A stretch of 64,000 nucleotides of DNA from Xanthostigma xanthostigma (lineage: Eukaryota > Arthropoda > Insecta > Raphidioptera > Raphidiidae), in the NCBI GenBank assembly GCA_963575645.1, contig OY754471.1, positions 31,752,401 to 31,816,400 of the forward strand, given 5' to 3'. A program made the translations under genes and the position numbers. Under the pieces are notes generated by a model. The model was given only the letters and a program-made list of their open reading frames with translations, was not told the DNA's origin and ran no database searches. Below are positions 22,325-33,279 of the stretch, one piece after another (within the stretch, counting starts at the first letter, position 1; each line of letters starts with the position of its first letter).

Positions 22325-22445
22325 TTACCGAACACGAAACGACTCTAAAAGTGAAAATCTTTCAGCTAAATGTTATTTTAACTTATTCGATTATGAGGTA
22401 GGTGTGCCAACCTCGCTTTAATCGGGGCTGACGGGGGCGTCGGAT
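22325..22445 (+). repeat. Dispersed repeat related to 56565-56690
   Basis: Shared wording includes cgaaacgactctaaaagt / cgaaacgattttaaaagt, and attcgattatgaggtagg / attcggttatgaggtaag, followed by a cgggggcgtcgg / gggcgggggcttcgg block. This is a second copy of the same non-coding family. Confidence 0.7.
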
Positions 22446-22549
22446 CAGCAGAACCGGATAACCAACCGAGTTTGAGCACTTTCAAAGCACCTTCAAAATT
22501 AAGTGACCGTTTATTCTATTCGAAGATATAATATATTACGACCGATTTT

Positions 22550-22755
22550 TATTTTAACGTTATATAAACGTAATGTTAAGTTCATCGTAATGTTGTTGTT
22601 ATGCTAACGTAGTGTTAATGATATGTGCGACGTGCGTAATCAAAGTTATGTTAACAAAATGATAACGCCATGTTAACTTGATAATAACGTAATGTTAACG
22701 TGTTTATAGTTAAGTGTTAACGTGATTATAGCGGAATGTTAACGTGATGTTAATG
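22550..22755 (+). repeat. Minisatellite of 'aacgtaatgtt' units
   Basis: Loosely repeated units of about 11-25 bp: taacgtaatgttaac, aacgtgttta, aacgtgatgttaatg. There is no coding potential. Confidence 0.7.
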
Positions 22756-22883
22756 TTTTGCAAAAGTTATGCAAGACTAATACGGCGAACCCAAAGTTCT
22801 CACTATTATTGTCGTTAAATGAGTCGTAACGTGTAAGCGTATGCTCCTCTTCTATTGTTGCTGCGTCGTGTTTTATCTCAATC

Positions 22884-22912
22884 GCGTGCAAAACCGCGGG
22901 TAGCAGCTATTT
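22884..22912 (+). repeat. Helitron-like 3' terminus
   Basis: The phrase gcgtgcaaaaccgcgggtag followed by cagctatt resembles the hairpin plus CTRR end of insect Helitrons. The terminal tetranucleotide is degenerate (CTAT), and no 5' end was paired with it. Confidence 0.4.
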
Positions 22913-22929
22913 TTGAATAAAGCACGCAA

Positions 22930-23245
22930 AAGGTTAAAACTAATATAAGTAAAAAAAACCTTTTGAAAGTTAAGCGATTTTATTATACAATCGATAGTGT
23001 ACTGAAAGCTAGAAAATAATTTGATTAGACTAAAATTAAATCGTGGGGTGCATTTATTAGAAAACTTTTTATTGCTGGAACTTGGAAATCATATTTGTCT
23101 TTTAACTGTTTTCTGTGACATTATATCACTAAATATACACACCACAAATTTTATTTTAGTCTGCTCAAAGTCCCAGATTGGTCACCGATAATTATAATTT
23201 TCTAGCTTAAAGTACACTATTGATTGAGTCCGTAAATCGGGAAAA
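22930..23245. repeat. Dispersed repeat with inverted ends, copy 1
   Basis: Homologous to 48590-48900. Both contain acaatcgata(g/a)tgtact, aaatcgtgggg, and a right part inverted relative to the left (ttttctag...agtacactatt). It is non-coding and probably a small foldback DNA element. Confidence 0.72.
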
Positions 23246-23621
23246 AAATAATTCTGTTTCAAGGTCAGTACACTATTTTTACACTATTTTTGAATATAAT
23301 ATGTGTCTGAGTGTGTGTGCCTACGTACGTGATTATTTCTTTCAAAGACGAAATCTTGAGAATAAAAAATGATATCGTTTACATTAGGGTACCGCAATCG
23401 ACGTGTATTACATAACGTAAATATGATCTGAAAGAAATGTTTAAAAAAAAGTCCAGTCGTTTCGACTTTATTTAGGTGCCAATTAAAGCTTTTTAACGTC
23501 AGTATGATACGAAAGAAATTAGTTCAGCCGTTTTTTTTTTTTTGTATAAGTTAAGTTATACACTAATGTAATTTTTAACGTAACTGTGTGAACTTGCTCA
23601 TCTACCTATGATAATAAATCA

Positions 23622-23665
23622 TATTCTATTCTATTCTGTTCTATTCTATTCTATTCTATTCTATT
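23622..23665 (+). repeat. Microsatellite (attct)n
   Basis: About nine tandem copies of attct with one variant. It follows tacctatgataataaat, wording often seen at the 3' tail of insect retroposons. Confidence 0.9.
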
Positions 23666-23669
23666 TTGC

Positions 23670-24317
23670 TGCAAAAATTGTATACGTTAGGATTTTTGAA
23701 AAATATCGGATATAATTTGAATACCTATACATATTTAATATTCAATATTGATCACACTGGGAAGTCGGTCGTGTGGACCTATGCAATGATCTCACTTGTA
23801 GGTTCTCGTTAAAACTCATCTTACAGCTATTTTTTGCACATAATGTAAACTATATAGCTAAGTACCACCTTCGAAATCATAATCTTTCAAACAAATTAAA
23901 CCGCATCAAAATCCGATCAGTGTTAATATTGCTACTAGGCCACAGCCAACACACGCACGAACACACACAAACATCACGTCAAATGCCCAACACCCTGTTT
24001 TCCGCGGATGTTAAAAAGGACTTCCACTGTAGGTGTATCCATTTCATCCGTCCGTCTTTACCGGCGAAACATTAAATTTGAGCGATTATGAAACAACAGC
24101 TTAATGTAATATCATCCATATGTATTACCGGTGCAGGTGAAATACAAGGACTGTATAAAATACCTAAGCATTGTGTAAACTTCCTGGCTTTTTTTGGCAA
24201 AGGAAATTATGTAGACTTCCTGGCAAAGTATTAAATCTCTGTAATTTTTAATTGTTAGTAAAAGTTTTGTTCCAAAAATTATTGTAATATAGGTACTAGA
24301 TGTACAAAAATGTACAA
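23670..24317. other. Intronic spacer, nothing recognised
   Basis: No gene or bounded repeat. A plus-strand open frame (23773-24075) has no recognisable motif. Confidence 0.4.
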
Positions 24318-25042
24318 TAGTCAGTTCACATGCTCTTTTTGATGAATTCCAATCCTCCTTCACCGAAAATTATGATCATGATATGAATTGATTCGGAATG
24401 ACATCTAGAAACTTTTTGAAAAAATTGAAGTAGGGGACGATAAAATTGAAAAAGTTATAAACATTTTTGTAAAAAAGAGGAGTTTTGTTTTTTGCAAATA
24501 TCTCAAAAACTATTGTAGATATCTGAAATCACAAAAAATATTCTGAAAGAGCAAGAAATTTCATACAAAAAAGTCCCATCTCTTGGAACTCTGCCACCAA
24601 TATTTCTAATTTTAATTTAGAGGTGAAATTAGGGCTAAATTTCTTTTTTTATATAATTGCTATATAATTTTCAATGTTTTTGTGTTCTTTAGTTTGTCGT
24701 ATAAAAAATGGAAAAACAAATTTTTTAGCCCTATTTTTACCTCTAAATTAGAAATATTGGTGGTAGAGTTCCAGGAAATGGAACTTTTTCTGTATGAAAT
24801 TTCCTGCTCTCTCAGAATCTTTCTTGTGATTTCAGATATCTGCAATAGTTTTTGAGATATTCGCAAAAAACCAAACCCCTCTTTTTTTACAAAAATGTTT
24901 ATAACTTTTTCAATTTTTGGTCCCCCACTTTCATTTTATCAAAAAGTTTCTAGATGTCATTCCAAATCGGCTGACACCATGATCATAGTTTTCGATGAAG
25001 GACGACTGGAATTCATCAAAAAGGAACATGTGAACTAGACTA
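24318..25042. mobile_element. Foldback element, copy 1
   Basis: The element is 725 bp, almost all inverted repeat, with arms of about 330 bp. The left end is tagtcagttcacatgctc and the right end is gaacatgtgaactagacta. The flanks are CAA on both sides (24315-24317 and 25043-25045), a 3-bp duplication. The arms contain gatatctgaaatcacaa and its inverse. A second copy lies at 62381-63300. It is non-coding, and the superfamily is uncertain. Confidence 0.85.
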
Positions 25043-25045
25043 CAA

Positions 25046-25655
25046 TGCTTTTCTTATATTATGGAGATATATACGTGGTTGCAATCTAAGATCTAGATTT
25101 TTCGACAATGTCTTGTGCAACCCAGCAAAAGACTATATTTTAGATAAGCTGGATCTAAAAATTATCAGGTTCTATGAGTAAAATAGTATTGTCAATTTGT
25201 TATTAATTGAAATAAGAAACTGAACATTTAAATTTTCAGATTAGATTATGGGATTTAGAATTAATTTTACTTTTGCATGATAACAATAATAATAATTCCT
25301 CCCCGAATTTACGCCATTATATATAGGTAGATATTTCTCACGCGATGTGTTCGCTATTGTTTAATACAGATTAATATAATATAATAATTAACACAGTGAC
25401 GTAATATAATCACAACACCACCCATTTGCTTTCAACATTTAATTGTCGTAGGGTTTCCAACAGATTAGCTTAAGATCAGTGTAACCTTTTTTTTGCATAA
25501 ACCTGGCTGTCAGAAGGGCACATTGTTATGATATTAAAATATAATATTAATTATAGTATACAGTTGGATATTTAAAATAAAATACCATTTGGTTTTGTTT
25601 TATGGGGGTCTTTGCACGCCTATATGCATAATAAAATGTATGTTCCTTCTACAGT
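25046..25655. other. AT-rich intronic spacer
   Basis: No recognisable gene or repeat boundary. Confidence 0.4.
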
Positions 25656-25659
25656 CTAT

Positions 25660-26080
25660 GAGACCGGTAATTTCTCATATTTCTCTCGGGAGAAGAAACT
25701 ATAACTAATTTGGAATGATTTAACCTTAGCACTTAGAAGTCGGAAATGCGTAATTTTTTATGATAATGACACTTTTGTGAAAATTTTTTATATTATTTGT
25801 TTTTATTTATTGTAAGTTTGAACACAACATAAAATCTAACAGTAAATGTTGTGGTTTTTAGCTTTAGAAAGGTTGACCGATTAGTAAGATTAGTAAGATT
25901 ATCGAAAAATGCAGGCCAAAAAGTGAAAGTTTATTTTTTAACTCCCAAAATTCGAATTTTTGTAAAAAGAAAACCGAAGTAGATTTCGAAAATGACGCAT
26001 TTCCGACTGATAGAGGTTAAATCATTTCAAATTAGTCATAATTTCTTCTTCGTAGAGGAATACGAGCAATTACCATTCGT
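25660..26080. repeat. Foldback element
   Basis: The arms, about 25660-25756 and 25990-26080, pair: actaatttggaatgatttaa with ttaaatcatttcaaattagt, and agtcggaaatgcgt with acgcatttccgact. The spacer of about 230 bp is AT-rich and non-coding. Confidence 0.78.
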
Positions 26081-26449
26081 CCTGTAGACGCTGATGACCT
26101 CAGTTATTGAACGTCTACAAACTACTCTCTACCTCTTTCATAAGCCAATAAAAATGTGGGTTTCCATTTAAAAAAACAAAGTTGCGGATGCTATCTCCAC
26201 TGTGGCGCCACCTGTGACATGTTGACTTCTGGCACTACATTTCCCCTCGATAGTAAGCAACTTTTTCTTTGACGCCCGCAAAATTCTGAGATATAAGGAC
26301 AACCTGTATATAATGGGGTACCCTGTACAAGCTTTGCTGGGGTTAACTTCAAAATAATGGAGGTAAAGGTCTGGGAAATCATGTCTGGGTTTCCAGGTCT
26401 AGAATTGCAAATTTCGGAGAAGAAGTTTAAAAAAATCGGTAATTTGGTT

Positions 26450-26733
26450 CTAAAATCGAGAGAACTTTATGTACCAACGTTTATTTTTATCTTTAAGTGG
26501 TGAAATAGTGGTAATATCTACACTTGGTTCAAAAAAGTTATAATTTTTAGTCTTGCAAAAATTTACCCAATCCACAATAGGCTTGCTGTATTGTTTCATA
26601 GTCTCATCGGTTACTAATCTCAGAAGAAGCTCTATTGACATGTCATTAACTCCTCGTCTTTTGAAGGGTTCCCGGACAATCTCCCTGCCAACAAGGTCAG
26701 CTTGTTTGCCAGCGGGTATTATATCTCCCTGTT
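26450..26733 (-). pseudogene. Tyrosine-recombinase-like fragment (DIRS/YR element type)
   Basis: Read on the minus strand, an open frame starts after an acceptor-like ttcttctaacag and runs GREIVREPFKRRGV, then LLRLVTDETMKQYSKPI and VDWVNFCKTKNYNFFEPS. This pattern ('..R.AF..RG...........S..T.KQY...L..W..FC......F.PS') is that of the core-binding domain of tyrosine recombinases in YR retroelements such as DIRS. The catalytic R-H-R-Y domain is absent and the frame decays after DITT. It is either an exon of a YR-derived gene or a retroelement scrap. The family assignment is from memory of the motif, not a search. Confidence 0.5.
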
Positions 26734-26739
26734 AGAAGA

Positions 26740-27142
26740 AATTAGCAGATTAGTTGAAGATTCAAAAGTCAGCAGGGGCAGCAGTACCTACCTATTTGGT
26801 AACTAACTATGAAAACTTTTTTTTAAATACGATAAATCTTAAAGGTTACTAAATAAAAATTAACAAATACAGATTGGGAAGATTTTTTCAAAAAGTTTTT
26901 CTATTTTTTGCACCGATGTTTTTGTTCTATAGGTACTGCTTACCTCAGTACTTCTTTGACATTAGAAACTTCCTCATAAAGATCGCCCAATTGAAAAAAA
27001 TACGTCAATATAAAGAATAGGGACGCCTGGAACGCTATGCTTCGGACATAATATTATGTTTGACTTTTACGTATACAGAATGTAGCGGAAAAGTCAAACG
27101 TGATATGTTAAAAAAATATATCAAAACAGTAAAAAACACAAA
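26740..27142. other. Intronic spacer, nothing recognised
   Basis: No recognisable gene or repeat boundary. Confidence 0.4.
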
Positions 27143-27297
27143 AGTACAAAACAGACTTCCAATATCAAAAGTAATAGGGTAAAAAGATGTAACCTAGTGC
27201 ATTAGTGTACTATCATCTCATTACTCCACATTAAATCGTTAGATTATATCTTTTTACCCATCTAATTTTCATATTGGAAGTTTGTTATTAAAAAAAG
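27143..27297. repeat. Small foldback element
   Basis: The left arm (acagacttccaatatcaaaa, then gggtaaaaagatgtaa) pairs with the right arm (atatctttttaccc, then ttttcatattggaagtttgt). Total about 155 bp, non-coding. Confidence 0.78.
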
Positions 27298-27701
27298 AAA
27301 TATTGAAGCTAGTATAATATGTATAACATTTATATGACATTATATTATATTTTTAAAATCTCACCTTGAATCTCAATAAGATTTTCTGAATATGTTTTTA
27401 CTTTGGATAATACGACTCTTAGTCGCCACGCTGGAATATTCGGGACGTCATATATCCTAGGACACTCGAAGGGCAAGACTATTCTAACGATATCTCATTT
27501 GTTCAAATCGGTTTATCGGTTCCAGCTCTAGAGCGTAAAACCCGGACATTCCCACATGCATAGATCGATAATAAACACACTACCTTGCTTTCCGTGGCGT
27601 GTCGCAATCGGGGAAAAAAACTAACGAGAGCTTATTACAATTCATTGAAAAATCTTTTGAACATAGACACTTGACGTGTAGTCTTTAGGGGTTATAGCGG
27701 A

Positions 27702-28247
27702 GAGCTCACGTACCAGTTTTCACGAAGTGTTTGATGCACGTAGAAATTTTGACCAGTGGTACAGATAGGATAGATGGACAAAAAAAATATGTTTGCCTGA
27801 CACAGCAGGTACTGCGCAACCGGTCAATGTGTCCAAAAATGTATGCCAAAAAAGTGTTTGATTGACAGAAATCAGTTAAGCATGCTTTGATTAATTGGAA
27901 CAAATCTTTTGATCGTCGGGCCACATTGCGGATGAATATTTGACCACACAATTTATTTTTCTAATTTTAAGTACCTATAGCTTTTTTGAAACAACAATTT
28001 CAAGCTTTTAAACACCATTTACTATTTTTCTAAAATTATTTTTATGCGCCAATTTATATTGGCAAACAGTAATATTTTTGCTTTTAATAATCACTTATAA
28101 AATGATTCGCGGGCCGGAGAAAATTCTACTGCGGGCCGGATCCGGCTCGCGGGCCTCCATTTGCCCAGGCCTGATCTATCCTATCTGTACTAATGGTCAA
28201 TATTTCTACGTGCATTAAACACTTCGTGAAAACTGGTACGTGAGCTC
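27702..28247. repeat. Foldback element holding a hAT-type end
   Basis: The arms, 27702-27778 and 28171-28247, are close reverse complements (gagctcacgtaccagttttc at one end, aactggtacgtgagctc at the other). The interior ends with gcgggccggatccggctcgc and ggcctccatttgcccaggcctg (to 28173). From memory, the last phrase is the inverse of a hAT terminal repeat (CAGGCCTGGGCAAA). A hAT MITE therefore seems to be inserted in, or captured by, the foldback. Confidence 0.7.
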
Positions 28248-28763
28248 TTGGGCTATTAGGCCACCTTGACGTTCGGAAAACTAGGAATAAAAAGAAACCT
28301 TTTTTTGGCGCAGCCGTTAAGTATATATAAGTGATATTAATTTTTGTACATATACATATATATTAGTTTTATGAACAATTTGCAATATTGACGATTATAA
28401 TTGTTTTTTTTAAAGGCGGAGGTATGAGCCGATAAGTAGGAACCTGTTTTGAAAATCCTTGCTGAGGGTGTACATGATGTTAAATAAAATATATTTGTCG
28501 TCAGTAATACAATTACTGTAGTTTCATAATTCAAGCTAATATGTAATTTTATGAAATAAAAAGATTTGAGTTGAAAGTTCTGATAGTTGAATTGATTTTT
28601 GTTTTTTGTGAATTAACGTTATTATAAAATTATCTGAATAAAATTATTTTGCAATTACATATTTTTCTTTTAAATCTGTATAACTGCAGCAAGTCTAACA
28701 CATGATTTCTGAGTTAGGCATTGCCAGAAACATGAAAACATTTTTTTGATTATATAAAAGGAA
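28248..28763. other. AT-rich intronic spacer
   Basis: No recognisable gene or repeat boundary. Confidence 0.4.
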
Positions 28764-28835
28764 AATATCTACAATGTGACGTAGGATAAAAATTTTCAAT
28801 ACCCAATCAAGAAAATCCTACGTCACATTGTAGAT
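28764..28835. repeat. Short inverted repeat
   Basis: The left arm tatctacaatgtgacgtagg (28766 on) and right arm cctacgtcacattgtagata form a stem of at least 20 bp with a loop of about 28 nt. Confidence 0.8.
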
Positions 28836-29167
28836 AATATTATAAAAAATATGTATTAGAAATTTTAACCAAATCGGTTGAGAAGATCTTGAAAAATGTA
28901 GTTTCGAGAAAAACGCAAAAGAAAACCTCGGTGACAATTAATATGAATTAGTTATTGCTATAACTTTGGTAATAATTTGAATTTTGAAATAGTTAAACGC
29001 TTAAAATATCAAAGATATACCTAAACAATTTATCTATACCTACCCCAAAAAAAAATCGATTTTTGAAAATCTTAAGGTGCCGTAACCCCTTAGAATAAGT
29101 CGACTTATGTTGTCAATACGAACATTAGTTGTTATAGTAGGTAAAGTGAATTTGTTCTTTATTTTAG

Positions 29168-29315
29168 TTTTAACAAGTTGCTGCTACAGAAGGAGGAACT
29201 TGAACAAAAGCATTTGCACTTGTTGCAAATTGTCGAGTCAGAGAAGACAGCCAAATGGCAGTACACGCAACAATGCGAGGAGTTGGCATCGGAAATAAAG
29301 AAACTCAGAGCTGAG
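29168..29315 (+). CDS. RasGRF-like exon: coiled coil after the PH domain
   Basis: An internal exon of 148 nt with acceptor ttctttattttag (to 29167) and donor GTATGT from 29316. Its first base completes the codon left open by the exon at 11620-11726, giving AIRDA-S-FNKLLL across the join; the remaining 147 nt are 49 open codons. The peptide is strongly helical and charged (QKEELEQKHLHLLQIVESEK, later CEELASEIKKLRAE). The block LHLLQIVE-EK is shared, from memory, with the segment after the first PH domain of RasGRF1 and RasGRF2. In the family this helical region precedes the IQ motif and the DH domain; those exons were not found in the remaining 34.7 kb. The track frame of the same DNA (starting 29107) is a shadow. 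Confidence 0.78.
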
Positions 29316-29680
29316 GTATGTATCGCCATTTATATAACCTAAGTCCTAACGTCATTAACACAAATTCAAACGAATGTATTACGTTTAGACTAAAAATCGC
29401 CGTTATAATAAACTGACAGATCTACCTATGACCTACCTATATCTAGTTGATCTATCAATTTCAGTATTATAAAAATTATTAATACATAGTCATTCAGGTC
29501 GTTGTGAAAATAAATTTTCTGTTAAAGCATAATTACGCCAAAATTGCGTGGTACTTTCCGATACGTTCGCCGTGGCTGAACTCGACAATGCAAAGGTTAG
29601 ATCCCTAAATAAAGCGTGATTAGTGTTGCCGGTGTCCGCGAATTTAGCTGGACTGTAACTTTTTAATGGCTTATTATTAT

Positions 29681-30159
29681 TAGTGATGCCACGAATAGTG
29701 ATTTTGCCGAATACCGAATATTCGGCCATGTTCTCGGCCGAAGCGCCGAATATTCGGCGGCCGAATGTTCGGCTAATTATTTGTACATTTCGCGGGTGAC
29801 AGGTTACGACTTGTCCCATTACGGAGCGTGCGGTAGCAACGCTGCGGGCGTATTTGTTTCATTTGCGCAACTAGACCGTGTCACGACAGCGCATTATTTG
29901 TTCATTGTTACATCAAATTGTGTTATTAATAGTCCTTATTACTAAAAAATATCACTGTTTGGTCACTAAAAGCTTTACAAAATAATATTATTTAAGAAAA
30001 AAATCGCATATTTTTGAGTAATATGTGCGTTTTTACCCATGATTTGATATTCGGTATTCGGCCGAATAGTACGCAACATTCGGCCGAATACCGAATATTA
30101 AAAAAAGTAGCCGAATAGGCCGAATACCGAATAGTAGCCGAATATTCGTGGCATCTCTA
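29681..30159. mobile_element. hAT MITE with 8-bp target duplication
   Basis: The element is 479 bp. The ends are tagtgatgccacgaata and, inverted, tattcgtggcatctcta. Flanking duplications of attattat lie at 29673-29680 and 30160-30167, the 8 bp expected of hAT. The interior is rich in ccgaatattcggc palindromes. There is no transposase. Its ends (TAGTGATG...) are like those of the MITE at 41261-41773, which suggests a related mobilising enzyme. Confidence 0.92.
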
Positions 30160-30167
30160 ATTATTAT

Positions 30168-31849
30168 CATTAAAATCCAACTGTGAAATCCAATTTTAAA
30201 AGTAAACCATTACTTTTTTCGTTGGGAAATAGGCAAATATGTTTTCCCTTTAGTTTTATAATATCTGGGAGACCCAGATTTGCTCGGATGTGTTCAATAA
30301 ACATAGTATTAATTTGCTGTGATTTTGTATTATTTTTCAGTCTGTATCATCCCAAACGAATTTTTATCCTAACAATAATACTAATTATGTGCCTATAATG
30401 ACAGTCGTTCCATCTGTAAATATTATTTAGGTTGTCATTTTGAAATCAACCGCCGTTATTTTAGATCCTTTAAAAATTGTCGACTCGGATGTAATTTAGC
30501 GCGCCTGTTGCCATTTCTACACCCGTGACCCGACACTAATTATTTTTAAGTATTAATACTGAATATCAATTTTATCGATGCTTTTTCTTAGCAATTGCTT
30601 GTATAATATTTCAATCAATAATTGTCTTTCTTAGGTCATAAAAAACTCACAAAAATTGCAATTCAAAGAAATTATTTAATACAACATCTTTCAATAAAAG
30701 ACTATGAGTTGTGTAATCACTAAGCATGATTAGCATTTTTTTTCTCATATTAAAATAACAATTGAAAAAATTAGTAACAATACGCCAACAAATAGAAAAT
30801 TTTCAAACAATGAAAATAAAATAGTGTTAACTTATTTTAGATACATTTGATCATTTTGATGATACCAGAATTTTTTGAGTGATAAATCGCGTACACGTGA
30901 CAAAAATGGCGTGTGGAGGCAGTGATTATGTGAGATTATTTGACAGACAGTAAAGAGTTTAAGTTCAAAACGTCATTAAAAATATAAACCGATTTTCGCC
31001 GTTGTGTGTTTATAAGAATTCCGTGTCGATTGTGCGGTTTTTGTTTTTTTAAAAGGTGTGGATCAACTGGATATAATCTTTAACTGTTATACAGCAGTGA
31101 AAAACCAAAAAACGCATTTGCCCATTAAGAAAAATTTTGCCATACCTACAGTCCTTCAGCGAGCCAAAAGTGCGACCTTTCGGGCCGCTTATTTTTCATT
31201 ATTTATGTGCAAGGGTGCTATTTACATTAGTTTTGTTTTGATGTTTAAGTAAAATCGAGTTTATACATTTTAAATGCTGATAAGTCTCTATAAAGAATTG
31301 TTTTAACACACTATAATTTAAACTTCATTTCATTAGAAAATGCTTGAATCGATCTGACTAATAGAGCGAGCTATAAGCAAAAACGTTTATGTTAATTGTT
31401 GCTGGATCGATTTTTCGCTCCGGAAAATCTCGTTTCTGTAATTTTCATCATAATCGTTTCCTACCTATTAATTATTCGCATTACATTAGTAGTTAGAACG
31501 TATTAGTATCTACATATAGCGAGCCCTCCCGACGCTTTTTATATTTGAGTTGCATGGCATAACATCCCTTTTGCTTGCAACAATTTTCATACACAATCTC
31601 AACTTTTTGAACGACCCTCGTATTTTGCGTTTAATTTGAAAGGATAATCATATTATGGTTTAAGGTCCCTACAAGAATCGTGGATCACCTATGGGAGTTT
31701 CCGACAGAAAATCAGATAAAGTGCTGGCTGGAAAATAAAATTTCGCTTAGACATTAAATTCTAAGCTAATTGCATTAAATTCGCTTATTATAATCTCGAT
31801 TTAGTTTCTTCTAAAGTCTTCAACAGTGGCTAACTTTCGCAATTCCGTG
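30168..31849. other. AT-rich spacer downstream of the second host exon
   Basis: No exon with recognisable RasGRF sequence and no bounded element was found. Open frames at 30183-30398 and 31058-31252 have no recognisable motifs. Confidence 0.45.
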
Positions 31850-32641
31850 TAATATAATATTTATTTAGATAGAATATTTTAACTAAAGAAACAGATTTAA
31901 AAAAAACGGACAATGAGTGCGACAAGGAAGTCCGATTTCGCAAGACCATGAGATAGATTTTATGTTAATACTAAATGACGACACTATTTTAGAATCTTGT
32001 AACATGCGGTCGTAGGTTGTCTTGTGCGTGGCCGACTGAAATGGACACATCGGTCATCTAGCTTGTGTGTTAGAACGGTATGGCATTTCGCGAGAGAAAA
32101 GACAGGTTGATTTTTGCACGGCAAGTTAGTCTGTGTCGGGGTACTGCTCGTATTCAGACTATATGATAGAGGCATGATTTGTTAATTGTTCAAGATAGAT
32201 TTTTATATTATAATTTTGGATCTGTTTTGATTTTTACAACTTCAAGTTGGATTTGTGAACGTACTTTTGGAGCTGTACGGTTCTAGTTTTCGATTGCGAA
32301 TAGGACATTCTTCCTAGTATTCCGTATGAAAAGAATTTTGAATCCAATATTCCTGTTTTCCGAATTATCGATTTATTCGCGCTTTTCGATTGTTGATCCA
32401 TTGTTAAAGATATTTAGTTACCGTTGGCAGTTGAGATTTCCGTTTTAGCTTTTTGGATTTTTTCGTATCTGATGTTGGATTGAACTGGAGTTTTAGAATT
32501 TTTCTGAATTATCGCTAATTTGTTTCGGATTTTGGATGTCTGAATTTTTTAGGAATTGTCGTTACATTATTTCGGATTTGAACGATGGATTGTTAAAAAA
32601 TAATTTAAATTTTAATAATTAAATAATAATTTCCTGTTACA
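31850..32641 (+). mobile_element. Possible diverged solo LTR
   Basis: About 790 bp bounded by TGTAATATAATATTTA and TTTCCTGTTACA. Inside is wording shared with the LTR at 19657-21188: aatgagtgcgac, gttctagttttcg, aggacattcttcc. No target duplication can be read, so the boundaries are tentative. Confidence 0.4.
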
Positions 32642-33049
32642 AAATGCAGCAGAATTCGATGAAATGTATTTTTGATACAAAAACAACTGTTTTCATTTTA
32701 AACGTCAAATAGTTATCCAAAAAAAAAAAGAAATTCTATTAATGCTCCGTCTTTGTCGCACTCACAACGCAGATAGCCGCCTCCTGCGCAATTAATATTT
32801 TGAATATATCTCAATTAATATCGATTTATCTAGTGTCGGGCGTATATTAGAAGATTTTGTAGCCTTTAATGTATATAATGTTGAAAACATTTCGATTCAA
32901 AATCCACATTAATGCCAAATTATGCAATTAAAGTGCAAAGTGACAGCTCAAAAACAGTACATTTTTAGATTGCCGTTTGTTTTTATTTATTAATTTCAAA
33001 CGTCAAAATAGAATCTATTATTTTCCGAATGATAATAAATCAAAGCGCA

Positions 33050-33114
33050 CCTCTCTCTCTTGCTACTACAGTAATATACGAAACGCAACTCTCTCTCCCT
33101 CTCTCTCTCTCTCA
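33050..33114 (+). repeat. (CT)n microsatellite
   Basis: Two tracts of ctctctctct (33052-33060 and 33089-33113) separated by a short non-repetitive stretch. Confidence 0.85.
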
Positions 33115-33279
33115 ATTTCTATCTTCACTTCTCCCTCTCAACTACCGTTCGTCCCGAACGATCACGCACCGTTCGCCTCGTCCGATGACGCACTTCTGTA
33201 AACGCTTTCGTCAGGCATTTACCAGCTTACTCCCCAAGTCAAGCGTGCTTAAAGAAGTTTTACCTCAAAAATAAATTTA

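Larger units (their letters stand above)
11727..29167 (+). other. Giant intron of the RasGRF-like gene
   Basis: This interval of 17,441 bp lies between a GTAAGAATTC donor and a ttgttctttattttag acceptor. I see no intervening exon in frame with recognisable RasGRF sequence. It is filled with repeats annotated separately: tRNA-like fragments, a long TIR element, foldbacks, the nested composite, minisatellites and a tyrosine-recombinase fragment. A missed small exon is possible. Confidence 0.6.

Noticed and set aside
22089-22421. 110-codon frame with repeated W and C
   Set aside because: It is a translation of the GTTGCC/AGCAAC minisatellite.
27706-27951. 81-codon minus-strand frame (starting MCGQIFIRN)
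   Set aside because: Part of it lies in the arm of a foldback element, and I could not match the rest to a known transposase motif with confidence.
31850-32641. Calling this firmly as a solo LTR
   Set aside because: The TGT...ACA ends and some shared wording are there, but no target duplication can be read; kept only as a low-confidence feature.
33029-33274. Serine/leucine-rich frames near the CT tracts
   Set aside because: Their composition comes from the (CT)n microsatellite; no domain is visible.
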